The notes beneath the pieces are model-generated. The model searched no databases and had not been told where the DNA came from. It worked only from the letters and a program-made list of their open reading frames with translations. This document shows positions 36,893-46,772 of a DNA stretch of 64,000 nucleotides, one piece after another (positions within the stretch are counted from its first letter, which is position 1; every line of letters starts with the position of its first letter). The translations under genes and the position numbers were made by a program. The DNA lies in NCBI RefSeq assembly GCF_012221945.1, contig NZ_CP032549.1, forward strand, positions 248,001 through 312,000, in the 5' to 3' direction. The DNA comes from Glutamicibacter mishrai (GTDB lineage Bacteria > Actinomycetota > Actinomycetes > Actinomycetales > Micrococcaceae).

Positions 36893-37366
36893 ATGACTGA
36901 CTTCGCTCAACCAGCCCGCCGCACCGTCATGTGCGCCTCGGCCGCTCTTGGTTCTGCTGCACTGCTGACCGCCTGTGGTGATGGCCATTCCGAGGCGCAA
37001 GTTCCCGAAGCTTCTCCAGTTCCATCGGCCAGCGGAAACGGCCAAGCAGTTATGGACCTGGCCGAGTTGGAAGTTGGCGCACGAGCCACCGTACAGGCAA
37101 AACATCCGACAGGAGCGGAAATTCCTGTCTTGCTATTCCGTCCTGACGAGAAAAATGTGTTGGCCTATTCGAGCGTTTGCACCCACCAAGGGTGCGTCGT
37201 GACGACCAAATCTACGCAAGAAGACTTTTTCTGCGCCTGCCATGGATCGCGTTTTAAGCCTGCAGACGGGACAGTGACTGATGGCCCAGCCATCGCTCCC
37301 CTCGCTCGCTACGCAACCGAAATCAAAAACGACAAGGTCATCGTCTTCGTCACCGATTCGAAATAA
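36893..37366 (+). CDS. Rieske [2Fe-2S] lipoprotein
   Basis: 157 aa from ATG 36893. The N-terminus combines an Arg pair (ARRTVM, Tat-like) with lipobox LLTAC, Cys28. The Rieske centre is intact: Cys96-x-His98 and Cys114-x-x-His117 bind iron, while Cys101 and Cys116 can form the disulfide. It is anchored on the outer membrane face and probably moves electrons, but no partner dehydrogenase or cytochrome is near. Confidence 0.85.
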   Translation: MTDFAQPARRTVMCASAALGSAALLTACGDGHSEAQVPEASPVPSASGNGQAVMDLAELEVGARATVQAKHPTGAEIPVLLFRPDEKNVLAYSSVCTHQGCVVTTKSTQEDFFCACHGSRFKPADGTVTDGPAIAPLARYATEIKNDKVIVFVTDSK

Positions 37367-37389
37367 GTCGGATAGTTCTCTGAACACAG

Positions 37390-37430
37390 CGAGAGGCTGC
37401 AATCCCTTGTATTGGGATTGCAGCCTCTCG
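37390..37430. terminator. Bidirectional terminator between Rieske gene and aldo/keto reductase
   Basis: A perfect 17-bp stem (CGAGAGGCTGCAATCCC and its complement) with loop TTGTATT, lying between two convergent stops. Confidence 0.8.
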
Positions 37431-37446
37431 TCATGAGCAACAGCGA

Positions 37447-38421
37447 CTAGAAGAGCGCGACCTTCTGCGGAGCCGGGAAGATGGAATCCAGCTCGGCACG
37501 TTCCTCATCGGTGGGTACCCAACGCACTGCCTGCGCATTCATCTGGATTTGTTCAGGACGGGTGGCTCCGGCAATGACCGAAGTAACTGGCTGCTGGGCG
37601 GCAAGCCAAGAGAAAGCCAATTCGATCGGCGCCAAATCCCGTTCAGCGGCAAACTGCGCAAAACGATCCAGCTGTTCGAAATCCGAGGTCTCTACCAACT
37701 GCTGGCGAGCATGGGTCAGGCGGCTTCCTTCAGGCGCGAAGCCCTTGGAGTACTTTCCGGTCAGCAATCCGTTGGCCAATGGGAAGTAGGGCAGGACGCC
37801 CAAGCCGAATTCTCGAGCCGCCGGCAGAACTTCCAGTTCCGCACGCCGGTCAATGAGATTGTAGTGATTCTGCGCCGAGACGAATCGCTCGGTGCCAAGC
37901 TCACGGGCTACATATTCGGCCTGCGCGATTTGCCAACCGGCACGGTTCGAATGACCGATATAGCGGACCTTGCCGCTGGTGACCAGATCATCCAGGGCAC
38001 GCAGGGTCTCATCGATCGGTGTGTTCGGATCAGGCGTGTGGAACTGGTACAGGTCGATGTGATCGGTGCCCAGACGCTTCAAAGAAGCTTCCACGGCCTT
38101 CATGATGTAGCGGCGGGAACCGCGTGCGTTGAAGTCCGGCCCATTGGCTCCGCTGACATCCATGCCGAATTTGGTGGCGAGAACGATGTCCTCGCGGTTC
38201 TTGCCCAATGCCTTGCCCAGCCGCTGCTCCGAGAGCCCAGCGGTCTTGCCGTAGTTATCAGCGACGTCGAAGAACGTGATGCCTGCATCCAATGCGGCGT
38301 GGACCACCGCGTCGGTGCCTTCCTGGGACTCAGTGGCGGTACCGGTTCGGCCCAAATTATTGCAGCCCAAACCTACGACAGAAACGCTCAATCCACTGTG
38401 GCCTAGTTGACGGAATTCCAT
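37447..38421 (-). CDS. Aldo/keto reductase
   Basis: 324 aa from ATG 38421, chosen because GAGG is five bases upstream. NADPH-dependent (beta-alpha)8 reductase with the tetrad in DVADNYG (Asp, Tyr), LATKFG (Lys) and YQFHTPD (His). GLGCNNLGR and the C-terminal VIAGATRPEQI match the AKR cofactor regions. Resembles the YajO/Kv-beta-like group. Substrate unknown. It is divergent from argG. Confidence 0.88.
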   Translation of the reverse strand: MEFRQLGHSGLSVSVVGLGCNNLGRTGTATESQEGTDAVVHAALDAGITFFDVADNYGKTAGLSEQRLGKALGKNREDIVLATKFGMDVSGANGPDFNARGSRRYIMKAVEASLKRLGTDHIDLYQFHTPDPNTPIDETLRALDDLVTSGKVRYIGHSNRAGWQIAQAEYVARELGTERFVSAQNHYNLIDRRAELEVLPAAREFGLGVLPYFPLANGLLTGKYSKGFAPEGSRLTHARQQLVETSDFEQLDRFAQFAAERDLAPIELAFSWLAAQQPVTSVIAGATRPEQIQMNAQAVRWVPTDEERAELDSIFPAPQKVALF

Positions 38422-38524
38422 GTACACCTCACTGTTTTTCCTTCGCCGCTTTTCTGAGCGACCTTATACCCCTAGGCTATCGGTTAGGTCCTGTGACCGA
38501 AGAGTTAAAGACACAATTCACTGC

Positions 38525-38542
38525 ATTGCATATTTATCCATT
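38525..38542. promoter_or_regulatory. ARG-box-like site at argG
   Basis: The minus-strand reading AATGGATAAATATGCAAT matches the general ArgR ARG-box consensus (CATGAATAAAAATKCAAK) at 15 of 18 positions. It ends 11 bases before the argG start, so bound ArgR would block the promoter or translation start region. Confidence 0.6.
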
Positions 38543-38544
38543 AG

Positions 38545-39981
<1,437 letters not shown>

Positions 39982-40000
39982 GGTCTGCCGCTAGATAAGC

Positions 40001-40043
40001 AATGACCGGCGCTACTTCTCAGGAAGTAGCGCCGGTCATTTTG
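40001..40043. terminator. Terminator after argG
   Basis: Perfect 18-bp arms (AATGACCGGCGCTACTTC and complement) with a TCAG loop, followed by TTT. It also serves the convergent small-membrane-protein genes. Confidence 0.85.
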
Positions 40044-40059
40044 CTTATGAACCCAGTTC

Positions 40060-40374
40060 TCAGCGGGAGAATCCGTTCAGAGCGGCAAGGGACTGCAACG
40101 CCATGATGAATCCAATCAAGGCCAGCAGCCGAAGCGAACCGTGGATGAAGGCTCCGGCCTTGGTATCCTTCGCCGGAAGCTTGAATACTTCATCACCCAG
40201 CCATGTCACCAAGGTGATCAGGGTTCCGATCAGCGCGACTTGTTCCTCCGGCAGCGCCATCGATTTGGCCATGGCCAATCCGATGGCAATTCCTGCCACA
40301 GCTTGAGCCAGCACCCACAAGCCCCGCCTCATGCGCTCGCGTTTGGCCGGTTGGGGTTGTTCCGCCGGGCTCAT
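40060..40374 (-). CDS. Small membrane protein, tandem paralogue B
   Basis: 104 aa. The N-terminus is charged and cytoplasmic; about three hydrophobic stretches follow (residues 18-36, 45-62, 78-96). GIAIGLAMAK, VALIGTLITLVTWLGDEVFKLP and the C-terminal SLRLLALIGFIMALQSLAAL align in position and pattern with the upstream neighbour, so the two are paralogues. Start overlaps the neighbour's stop (ATGA). No known domain. Confidence 0.65.
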   Translation of the reverse strand: MSPAEQPQPAKRERMRRGLWVLAQAVAGIAIGLAMAKSMALPEEQVALIGTLITLVTWLGDEVFKLPAKDTKAGAFIHGSLRLLALIGFIMALQSLAALNGFSR

Positions 40375-40706
40375 GCTTCCAGCAATGCCAACAGCGGGCT
40401 GATAGCGAGGGTGAAACCAACCAGTGAAACCATGCGCAGGATCAGACGGACCCGCGCACCTGGCTTGGAATTAACCGGTGGCAAGTTGAATCCATGCTCG
40501 ACGATCCACGCCGCCACGGCTACCAGCACACCGGCCAAGGCCAGCTGCGCTGGTGCAACCTCCGAGAATAATGACGCAATCCCGATGCCGATGATGGCAC
40601 CGATAAAGGCCTGGAATACGAGATGAAGCGGTGTGCGCGTGGCACCCATTTGCGGCGATTTGCGAGGGGCTCCGGGAGTTTCATCCCGATCTTCCTGAGG
40701 AATCAT
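40371..40706 (-). CDS. Small membrane protein, tandem paralogue A
   Basis: 111 aa. Layout matches its downstream neighbour: a polar, Pro/Arg-rich lead, FQAFIGAIIGIGIASLF, LALAGVLVAVAAWIVEHGFNLPPVNSKPGAR and a final RMVSLVGFTLAISPLLALLEA. The shared W-(x3)-H/E-FxLP feature between the second and third helices (DEVFKLP against EHGFNLP) supports common origin. Possibly a hetero-oligomer with its partner; function unknown. Confidence 0.65.
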   Translation of the reverse strand: MIPQEDRDETPGAPRKSPQMGATRTPLHLVFQAFIGAIIGIGIASLFSEVAPAQLALAGVLVAVAAWIVEHGFNLPPVNSKPGARVRLILRMVSLVGFTLAISPLLALLEA

Positions 40707-40719
40707 GTCTCCTAATTTC

Positions 40720-41208
40720 CTATGTCAATTCTGCCGATGAGTCCCTGGCTGCTTCGGTAAGATCCTTGCGGAGCAATACACCGCTGCCTCCAGTGAACCA
40801 AACGGATCCAAAGTGCTCGGATCTGGTTACCTCCTCGAATCCTGAGGAGCACTGCAAGCGCAGTGATCCGATATTTCGCGCATTGACAACGCACCAAGCC
40901 TGCTGCGCTCTCTGGGCGATCCAGGCCAGTCGCGCAGCTGTCAACCGTGATGCATAACCGCGCTGTTGGAATTCGCGGGCGATTTCGACGCCGGAAAGGT
41001 AGTACCCCGCTGGAGCGGAATCGTCGTTGGGATCCCACCAGGCCGCTCGGCCCCACCCGATGAGACGACCGCTCTCGTCTTTGAGCACCAACTGGCATTC
41101 TTCATCCCCGAAGCGCGATGGTTCCGAAGTGCGTCCTAGCGATCTGGAGAGCAGGCGTATGGCTTCATGGTCTGAAGCCTTCATCGGCACTGGCTCAAAG
41201 GCGCTCAT
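40720..41208 (-). CDS. GNAT N-acetyltransferase
   Basis: 162 aa. The acetyl-CoA loop is seen as REFQQRGYASRLTAARLAW (Q/RxxGxG/A form) near residues 95-113; YYLSGVEIA is the preceding strand. Acceptor unknown. It is six bases after the unknown 189-aa gene and 13 before the paralogous membrane pair, so part of the dxs operon. Confidence 0.8.
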   Translation of the reverse strand: MSAFEPVPMKASDHEAIRLLSRSLGRTSEPSRFGDEECQLVLKDESGRLIGWGRAAWWDPNDDSAPAGYYLSGVEIAREFQQRGYASRLTAARLAWIAQRAQQAWCVVNARNIGSLRLQCSSGFEEVTRSEHFGSVWFTGGSGVLLRKDLTEAARDSSAELT

Positions 41209-41214
41209 TGCTGC

Positions 41215-41784
41215 TTAGTCGAGGGTCATTGGCTTGGGCGGCATGGGATGAACACTCTTGATCTTCCCAGGCGTCGCGTAATCGGCGGTGCCAATGCTCA
41301 TCTTGGTGAAGTCCAGCTTCGCTTCGCGGATGCAAGTCTTGATTGCGGCAACGGCAAGCTTTGGAGCAGGAGTGAGGATGCGGATGTTCAACTTGCGCGG
41401 TGCGAAGTCACTCGATTCCACTGTGCCCAAGCCGCGCCAAGCCAGGTGACCGGTCAATGCTTCCTTGGCTTTCTTCTCCAAGTAGCGATCGCGTTCGGTA
41501 CCCGTCGCAGACTTCAACGAGTACTGCACGATGACCCACGACTGGTCTTCGTCCTGGATTTCGGCATAGCCCTCATCGGAGCATGCCTGCAGGAATCCTG
41601 CGAACAACTCGTCGGCACGGTCGTTATTAACGTCCTGAACGTCGCTGGTGGTGGACATGTGTCCCACGCTGCCGTGGTTGATGACGAACTGGCCTACTTC
41701 TTCATCTTCGAATTGCTGGAACCACGCCTCACGGAAGTGAAGTACGTTTTTCTCGTCCAAACGGTAAGTGCGAATAATCGCCAT
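41215..41784 (-). CDS. Conserved-looking protein of unknown function
   Basis: 189 aa, soluble. The N-terminal 90 residues (FREAWFQQFEDEEVGQFVINHGSVG) loosely resemble WGR-like folds; the C-terminal part has LTGHLAWRGLGTVESSDFAPRKLNIRI and a Pro-rich end. I do not recognise a family. It starts 42 bases after the DUF402 gene and has normal codon use, so it is a real gene in the dxs operon. Confidence 0.65.
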   Translation of the reverse strand: MAIIRTYRLDEKNVLHFREAWFQQFEDEEVGQFVINHGSVGHMSTTSDVQDVNNDRADELFAGFLQACSDEGYAEIQDEDQSWVIVQYSLKSATGTERDRYLEKKAKEALTGHLAWRGLGTVESSDFAPRKLNIRILTPAPKLAVAAIKTCIREAKLDFTKMSIGTADYATPGKIKSVHPMPPKPMTLD

Positions 41785-41826
41785 TGGTTTCCCTTTACAG
41801 GTCAGTAGAACAATGAGGTGCTGGGT

Positions 41827-42417
41827 TTATGCGTTGTGCAGCTGGTTGGCTTTATCCAGCCAATGCTGGCGGTGCGAATGGTTGAATGGAGGTTCGTCCC
41901 GGCGTACGGCATCAAGCAGTGCGCCGCTGACGGCCCGGATCTCGGCTTTGAGTTCCTCGGGGTAGCCCATGGACAAGCCGTGCTCCTCGAATTCGTCTTC
42001 ATCATCGAGGAAGGTTCCGCGGCTCCGAGACCGGATGACATCAAGATCAAGGTCCACCGAGTTCACTTCCCAGCCGCCCTGTTGCAACGGACGCCATCCG
42101 ATGCCATGGGACAAATCGATGTACACATCAAAATCGTCAGCGGGATCCGCATAAAGGGTGGCGACCCATGAACCTTCAAAGGGAATGAGGCACAGTGCGT
42201 TGGTCTGGGCCAGATGCGCGGCACCAGGCCTCGCGACCAGTGATCCGGCCGGCTGGTGCAACCAGTGGCCGTGCTCGTCGCTTCCAAGGTAAAAGCCCGG
42301 AACCACCCAGTGGGGCAGCCCGTTGTATTTCCATGCGCGGGCAACCACCAAGGCACCAAAACTGATGTCCTCAGGATTGCGCGGCAGATCTACGGGGAAA
42401 CCGTGCAGGTTGCTCAT
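41827..42417 (-). CDS. DUF402-domain protein
   Basis: 196 aa. The family core shows [20 protein letters not shown] and [12 protein letters not shown], with the acidic residues (Asp/Glu) that bind metal in FomD-like nucleoside diphosphatases; [16 protein letters not shown] follows. A phosphohydrolase role is possible. Start overlaps the dxs stop by four bases. Confidence 0.8.
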   Translation of the reverse strand: MSNLHGFPVDLPRNPEDISFGALVVARAWKYNGLPHWVVPGFYLGSDEHGHWLHQPAGSLVARPGAAHLAQTNALCLIPFEGSWVATLYADPADDFDVYIDLSHGIGWRPLQQGGWEVNSVDLDLDVIRSRSRGTFLDDEDEFEEHGLSMGYPEELKAEIRAVSGALLDAVRRDEPPFNHSHRQHWLDKANQLHNA

Positions 42418-44381
42418 AGCTTGGGAATCTGTCCCGTGGGCAGATCCTGGCCCGGCAACGGACGGGCAAACGGAACCTTGGTACCAAGTACCTGTGCGAG
42501 GGTATCGCGAGCTACCTGCTGCGCAGTGAGTCCGACTCGTTCGAGCACCTCGGAGCGTGAGCCGTGCGCCAGGAATTCAGTCGGCAGCCCGACTTCGTTC
42601 AGTGCGGTGTCAACACCTGCCGCGCGCATTTCAGTGCGCAGGCGCGATCCGACGCCGCCTGCCCTTACGCCGTCTTCGATGCACACCACGATGCGGTGCC
42701 GTGCTGCCAAGGAAATGACGGACTTCGGCATTGGCAGCACCCAGCGCGGATCCACGACTGTTACGGATACGCCCTGGCTGTTCAGCCGCTGGGCTACGTC
42801 CAGGGACAATTCGCTCATGGCGCCGACGGATACGATCAGCACGTCCGGTGCAGCCCGGTCCCCCAAGCGGGCCAATACGTCGACGCCATCTGGCAGGCGG
42901 TCTACTGCATCAATGGGTTCACCGACAGAACCCTTGGAGAAACGAACGACGCTTGGCGCATCGTTGATATCCAGTGCCTCGCGCAGTTCTTCGCGGAGTC
43001 GAGTGGCATCGCGCGGCGCGGCCAAATGAAGATTCGGCACGATCTGAGTCAAAGCCATATCCCACATGCCGTGGTGGCTGGCGCCATCTGGACCGGTTAC
43101 GCCTGCACGGTCAAGGACGATGGTCACCCCTGCTTTGTGCAGGGCGACGTCCATGAGCAGCTGGTCAAAGGCGCGGTTGAGGAATGTTGCGTAGACACAC
43201 ACCACTGGGTGCAAACCACCGAAGGCCAGGCCTGCCGCGGTGGTCATAGCGTGCTGCTCGGCGATGCCAACATCGATCACGCGTTCGGGATGTTCCTGCG
43301 CCATTTTCTTCAGGCCCACAGGCTGCAACATGGCACCGGTGATGGCAACAATGTCATCGCGCTCATTGGCGACTTGCGCGATCTCCTCGCCGAAGACGCT
43401 GGTCCAGCTTTGCGCGCTCGGCTTCGAGACTGGAAGACCGGTAACCGGGTCGATGATGCCCACCGCATGGAACTGGTCAGCTTCGTCGGCGCGAGCAGGC
43501 GCGTAGCCGTGGCCCTTTTCGGTCAAGGCGTGCACGAGGACAGGTCCAGAATATTGCTTTGCCTGCTGCAAGGCTTCTTCAACGGCCTGCTGGTTGTGGC
43601 CGTCAATTGGGCCAATGTACTTCAACCCCAGGTCCTCGAACAGACCCTGCGGAGCCCACCAGTCCTTGATGCCCTTTTTGGTGGCATGCAGGGATTTGTA
43701 GGTGAATCCACCAACAGGACCCGAGCCCTTGAGCTTGTCCTTGAGCTTTTCCATCGCCGTTTCGTAGGCAGGATGCGTGCGGAACTTATCGAGCTGCTGT
43801 CGAAGGCCGGAGAGCTGGTTTGCCAAGCCGCCGATGGTTGGGGCGTAGGAGCGGCCATTGTCGTTGACGACAATCACGGCTTTGCGGTCCTTGTCGGCCG
43901 CGATGTTGTTGACGGCTTCCCAAGCCATGCCACCGGTTAGGGCGCCATCGCCGACCAGCGCCACTGCATAACGGTCGTTGTTGTGCGTGAGCTTGTTTGC
44001 GCGGGAGATGCCGTCAATCCACGACAATGACGACGAAGCGTGGGAGGACTCGACCACGTCATGTTCTGATTCGGCGCGGTCCGGATAACCTGAGAGGCCG
44101 CCTTGCTGGCGAAGGGATTCGAAGTTCTGGCGCCCAGTGACAAGCTTGTGAACGTATGACTGGTGGCCGGTGTCGAAGACGATGGAGTCTTGTGGCGAGT
44201 CAAATACGCGGTGGATGCCCAAGGTCAGTTCGACGACGCCGAGGTTGGGTCCTAGGTGGCCGCCTGTGCGTGCCACATTGTCGATGAGGAAGGTGCGGAT
44301 TTCGTCCGCGAGCTCATGAAGTTGTTCCAGGGTCAGCGCCCGCAGATCGCTTGGTTTTTTGATGGTCTTCAGCAAAGACAC
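42414..44381 (-). CDS. dxs: 1-deoxy-D-xylulose-5-phosphate synthase
   Basis: 655 aa from GTG 44381 with AAAGGGG upstream; the longer open frame lacks similarity. This ThDP enzyme makes DXP from pyruvate and glyceraldehyde-3-phosphate, the entry of the MEP isoprenoid pathway. Motifs: [39 protein letters not shown] (ThDP/Mg) and [15 protein letters not shown] (catalytic Glu). It is the first gene of a six-gene run. Confidence 0.96.
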   Translation of the reverse strand: MSLLKTIKKPSDLRALTLEQLHELADEIRTFLIDNVARTGGHLGPNLGVVELTLGIHRVFDSPQDSIVFDTGHQSYVHKLVTGRQNFESLRQQGGLSGYPDRAESEHDVVESSHASSSLSWIDGISRANKLTHNNDRYAVALVGDGALTGGMAWEAVNNIAADKDRKAVIVVNDNGRSYAPTIGGLANQLSGLRQQLDKFRTHPAYETAMEKLKDKLKGSGPVGGFTYKSLHATKKGIKDWWAPQGLFEDLGLKYIGPIDGHNQQAVEEALQQAKQYSGPVLVHALTEKGHGYAPARADEADQFHAVGIIDPVTGLPVSKPSAQSWTSVFGEEIAQVANERDDIVAITGAMLQPVGLKKMAQEHPERVIDVGIAEQHAMTTAAGLAFGGLHPVVCVYATFLNRAFDQLLMDVALHKAGVTIVLDRAGVTGPDGASHHGMWDMALTQIVPNLHLAAPRDATRLREELREALDINDAPSVVRFSKGSVGEPIDAVDRLPDGVDVLARLGDRAAPDVLIVSVGAMSELSLDVAQRLNSQGVSVTVVDPRWVLPMPKSVISLAARHRIVVCIEDGVRAGGVGSRLRTEMRAAGVDTALNEVGLPTEFLAHGSRSEVLERVGLTAQQVARDTLAQVLGTKVPFARPLPGQDLPTGQIPKL

Positions 44382-44545
44382 GCTCGTCCCCTTTACAAAT
44401 TCGCCCGTGGTGGCCGTGAGCCCATGCGAAATACTTAGTCTACCGCGTTGGAAGCTTCTCCTATTATCCGCCACTGCCGGAGATAGCGCGAATTTCTGGG
44501 CAATGACCTTGAATACCTTCCACCTCGTTGATGAACAGTGCGTAT

Positions 44546-45403
44546 TTATTCGAACCTCGCCAGCGCCTCGTGAATCATCTGGTGCCCTTGCGCCTCAAAC
44601 TCATCGTCGCCCACTTCGTATGCCCAGATCGCTGTGCCGACCGCTTCCCGCAATAACATGATCGACCATGCCGGTTCCTGCCGAGGATCTTCGCCGTAGC
44701 CTTCCAGGAATGCTGATTCCAGCGCTGGGAGTTCTTTGAACTGTTGGCTGGCCAGTCGTGCGAAGTCGCTGGCTGGCGGACGGAAATCGAACCTTCCAAA
44801 ATCGATAACGCGCAGGCGCCCTTCTTCGACTAGCCAGTTTCGTGGTTGCCAATCCCCGTGGGTTGGCACAAGGACAACGCCTTTCGGAAGGTAAGCACCT
44901 AATATGCGTTCCATCTGCTGGCAATGATTCCGGCTAATTCGATGTTGCAACGACAATAGGTGACGGAATTTTTCGGTCAAGCGCGACTCGTAGTGATGGT
45001 CGAAGTGCTGAGTTTGTTGATGGAAGACCTTCAGCGCGGCCCCTGCTTGATGGTAGATGTCGGGACTATATTCATGGCATGTACCCACGCATAGTGTGCC
45101 CGGTAAATACTCCAGCACCATCAAACGCAGTTTTTCGTCGTGGAACAACATTCCCGCAGCGAGGCCAAGAGATTTCAACGTACCGGTGTATCGTCGGTGT
45201 GCCTGAAGCTCACGAGAAATATGATGGTTTCCTGCTCCCCCGGTTTTGAGGATGATATCGCGCTGATCCGACCGCAGACGAAGAACTATTGTGTCGGTGA
45301 GATTCCACGAAAGGTCACGAATAACCTCAACATTTCCCAACCAGACACGAACCTGTGCTGCTTGTTTAGTGGTTAGATACTTTGCAAGATCATCGACCAT
45401 CAT
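44546..45403 (-). CDS. Aminoglycoside phosphotransferase-family kinase-like protein
   Basis: 285 aa from ATG 45403 (AAAGGG at good spacing); starts up to 45427 are possible. The kinase core shows [15 protein letters not shown] (HGDxxxxN catalytic loop) and VIDFGRFDF (D-F-G-like metal Asp). The Lys of DIILKTGG could bind ATP. Family members phosphorylate small molecules such as choline, homoserine or antibiotics; no clue to which. Overlaps the upstream acetyltransferase gene by 14 bases. Confidence 0.8.
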   Translation of the reverse strand: MMVDDLAKYLTTKQAAQVRVWLGNVEVIRDLSWNLTDTIVLRLRSDQRDIILKTGGAGNHHISRELQAHRRYTGTLKSLGLAAGMLFHDEKLRLMVLEYLPGTLCVGTCHEYSPDIYHQAGAALKVFHQQTQHFDHHYESRLTEKFRHLLSLQHRISRNHCQQMERILGAYLPKGVVLVPTHGDWQPRNWLVEEGRLRVIDFGRFDFRPPASDFARLASQQFKELPALESAFLEGYGEDPRQEPAWSIMLLREAVGTAIWAYEVGDDEFEAQGHQMIHEALARFE

Positions 45404-45968
45404 CACGGACCCTTTGCCCATCATCATTGGCCGATGGCACTAGAAAGACCACGTGTTCAGGGCTGACGTAGCCGGTGGTCGAGCCGATTCGCTGCAGTCC
45501 CAATCGTTCGCACAGCTGTAGCGACGGGGTATTGCGCGGGTCGACAATGGCGAGAATTTCTGTAGTCACGTTCCGTTGATTGGCATAGTCAATCACGGCG
45601 CGGGCGGCTTCCGTGGCGTAGCCTTGTCCCTTGGCATCAGGGTGCAAATGCCAGCCAATTTCCCGGGGCTGATCCGCCAGGCCCATGCCGATCAACCGCT
45701 GCATTTGTTCGCTCATCGGCTTGCATAGCAGGTTACCGACGAGCTCACCGCCGTTGCGCAGGGTTATGGCCCAAATACCTTGCCCATCTTCACGAACAGC
45801 GCGACGTCGAACAATAGAGGCTGCTGCTTGTTCAAAGGTCGTCATGGGCATTGGATCCGGTCCCAAATATTGCACGGTTTCGCTGCGCGATTCCAGGTCA
45901 AGCAAGAACACGGCATCTTCTGGTTCCCAAGCGCGCAAGATCAATCGCTGAGTGTGAAGTTCTTTCAC
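45390..45968 (-). CDS. GNAT N-acetyltransferase, RimJ/RimL type
   Basis: 192 aa. MKELHTQRLILRAWEPEDA is the RimJ-like start; EIGWHLHPDAKGQGYATEAARAVIDYA is the acetyl-CoA motif and NTPSLQLCERLGLQRIG the closing block. Substrate unknown. Co-transcribed with the kinase-like gene. Confidence 0.88.
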   Translation of the reverse strand: MKELHTQRLILRAWEPEDAVFLLDLESRSETVQYLGPDPMPMTTFEQAAASIVRRRAVREDGQGIWAITLRNGGELVGNLLCKPMSEQMQRLIGMGLADQPREIGWHLHPDAKGQGYATEAARAVIDYANQRNVTTEILAIVDPRNTPSLQLCERLGLQRIGSTTGYVSPEHVVFLVPSANDDGQRVRDDGR

Positions 45969-46042
45969 AGATGATCCTTTCTCGCCAAGATATGGCCCAA
46001 AGTTCAGCCGTGGACTGTGTATCGGACGGCTACGCTAAATAC

Positions 46043-46657
46043 ATGGAACCGAGAGAACCAGCAGATTCCACAGCCAGGCGTTATTCCTCTCTAGCCGAAG
46101 CATATATCGAGCTTTTCGGACGCGTCGAGCAAGCTGAGGCAGAAGATCTGGAACTGATCACCCAGTGGTCCCAGGAACAAAGAGGACCGGTTCTGGATGC
46201 AGGGTGCGGCCCCGGACACTGGACCCACGTGATTTCCGGGCCTGGTCGTCCTGCCACCGGCGTGGACATGGTGCCCCAATTCCTGGAACACGCCAAGTCC
46301 AGCTACCCAGATTGCACTTTCCTGCAGGCAGACATAACCTCCTTGCCCTTCCCGGATGATAGTTTTTCCGGGGTCTTGGCGTGGTATTCGATCATCCACA
46401 CGCCGCCAGAAGACCTGCCGTCAATTCTGAATTCGCTGACGAGGGTCCTGAAACCAGGCGGAGACTTATTGGTGGGCTTTTTCGCAGCCGAGAAGATCCA
46501 GCCCTTCGACCACAAGGTGGCTCCAGCGTGGTACTGGCCTGTCGCTGAATTGTCTGAGCTTATGGCCAATGCCGGTTTCACCATCATTGATCACGCAACA
46601 CGGGATCGCGCTGGAGCCCGTCGCCACGGGCAGATCATAGCCCGGCTCGAATGCTGA
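46043..46657 (+). CDS. Class I SAM-dependent methyltransferase
   Basis: 204 aa from ATG 46043, the first start consistent with the fold; no strong ribosome binding site is seen, so a leaderless or earlier start is possible. SAM motif LDAGCGPGHWTHV, then GVDMVPQFLEHA, LPFPDDSFSGVLAWYSIIH and LTRVLKPGG, all typical of Methyltransf_11. Substrate unknown. Confidence 0.85.
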   Translation: MEPREPADSTARRYSSLAEAYIELFGRVEQAEAEDLELITQWSQEQRGPVLDAGCGPGHWTHVISGPGRPATGVDMVPQFLEHAKSSYPDCTFLQADITSLPFPDDSFSGVLAWYSIIHTPPEDLPSILNSLTRVLKPGGDLLVGFFAAEKIQPFDHKVAPAWYWPVAELSELMANAGFTIIDHATRDRAGARRHGQIIARLEC

Positions 46658-46680
46658 GGTTGTTGAGGGATTAAACAGAG

Positions 46681-46712
46681 TTGAGGCCCAAGGCTAATGC
46701 CTTGGGCCTCAA
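46681..46712. terminator. Bidirectional hairpin between methyltransferase and acnA
   Basis: Perfect 14-bp arms TTGAGGCCCAAGGC / GCCTTGGGCCTCAA with a four-base loop, between convergent stops. Confidence 0.75.
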
Positions 46713-46772
46713 ATCTTGGGTGTTGCGTAACTACTTGAGAGTCACTCCGACAGGTGCCGGGGTGGTTTTCTA

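Noticed and set aside
42564..43940. 458-codon open frame opposite to dxs
   Set aside because: Antisense shadow of a clear dxs gene, rich in His/Gly/Arg, no known motif.
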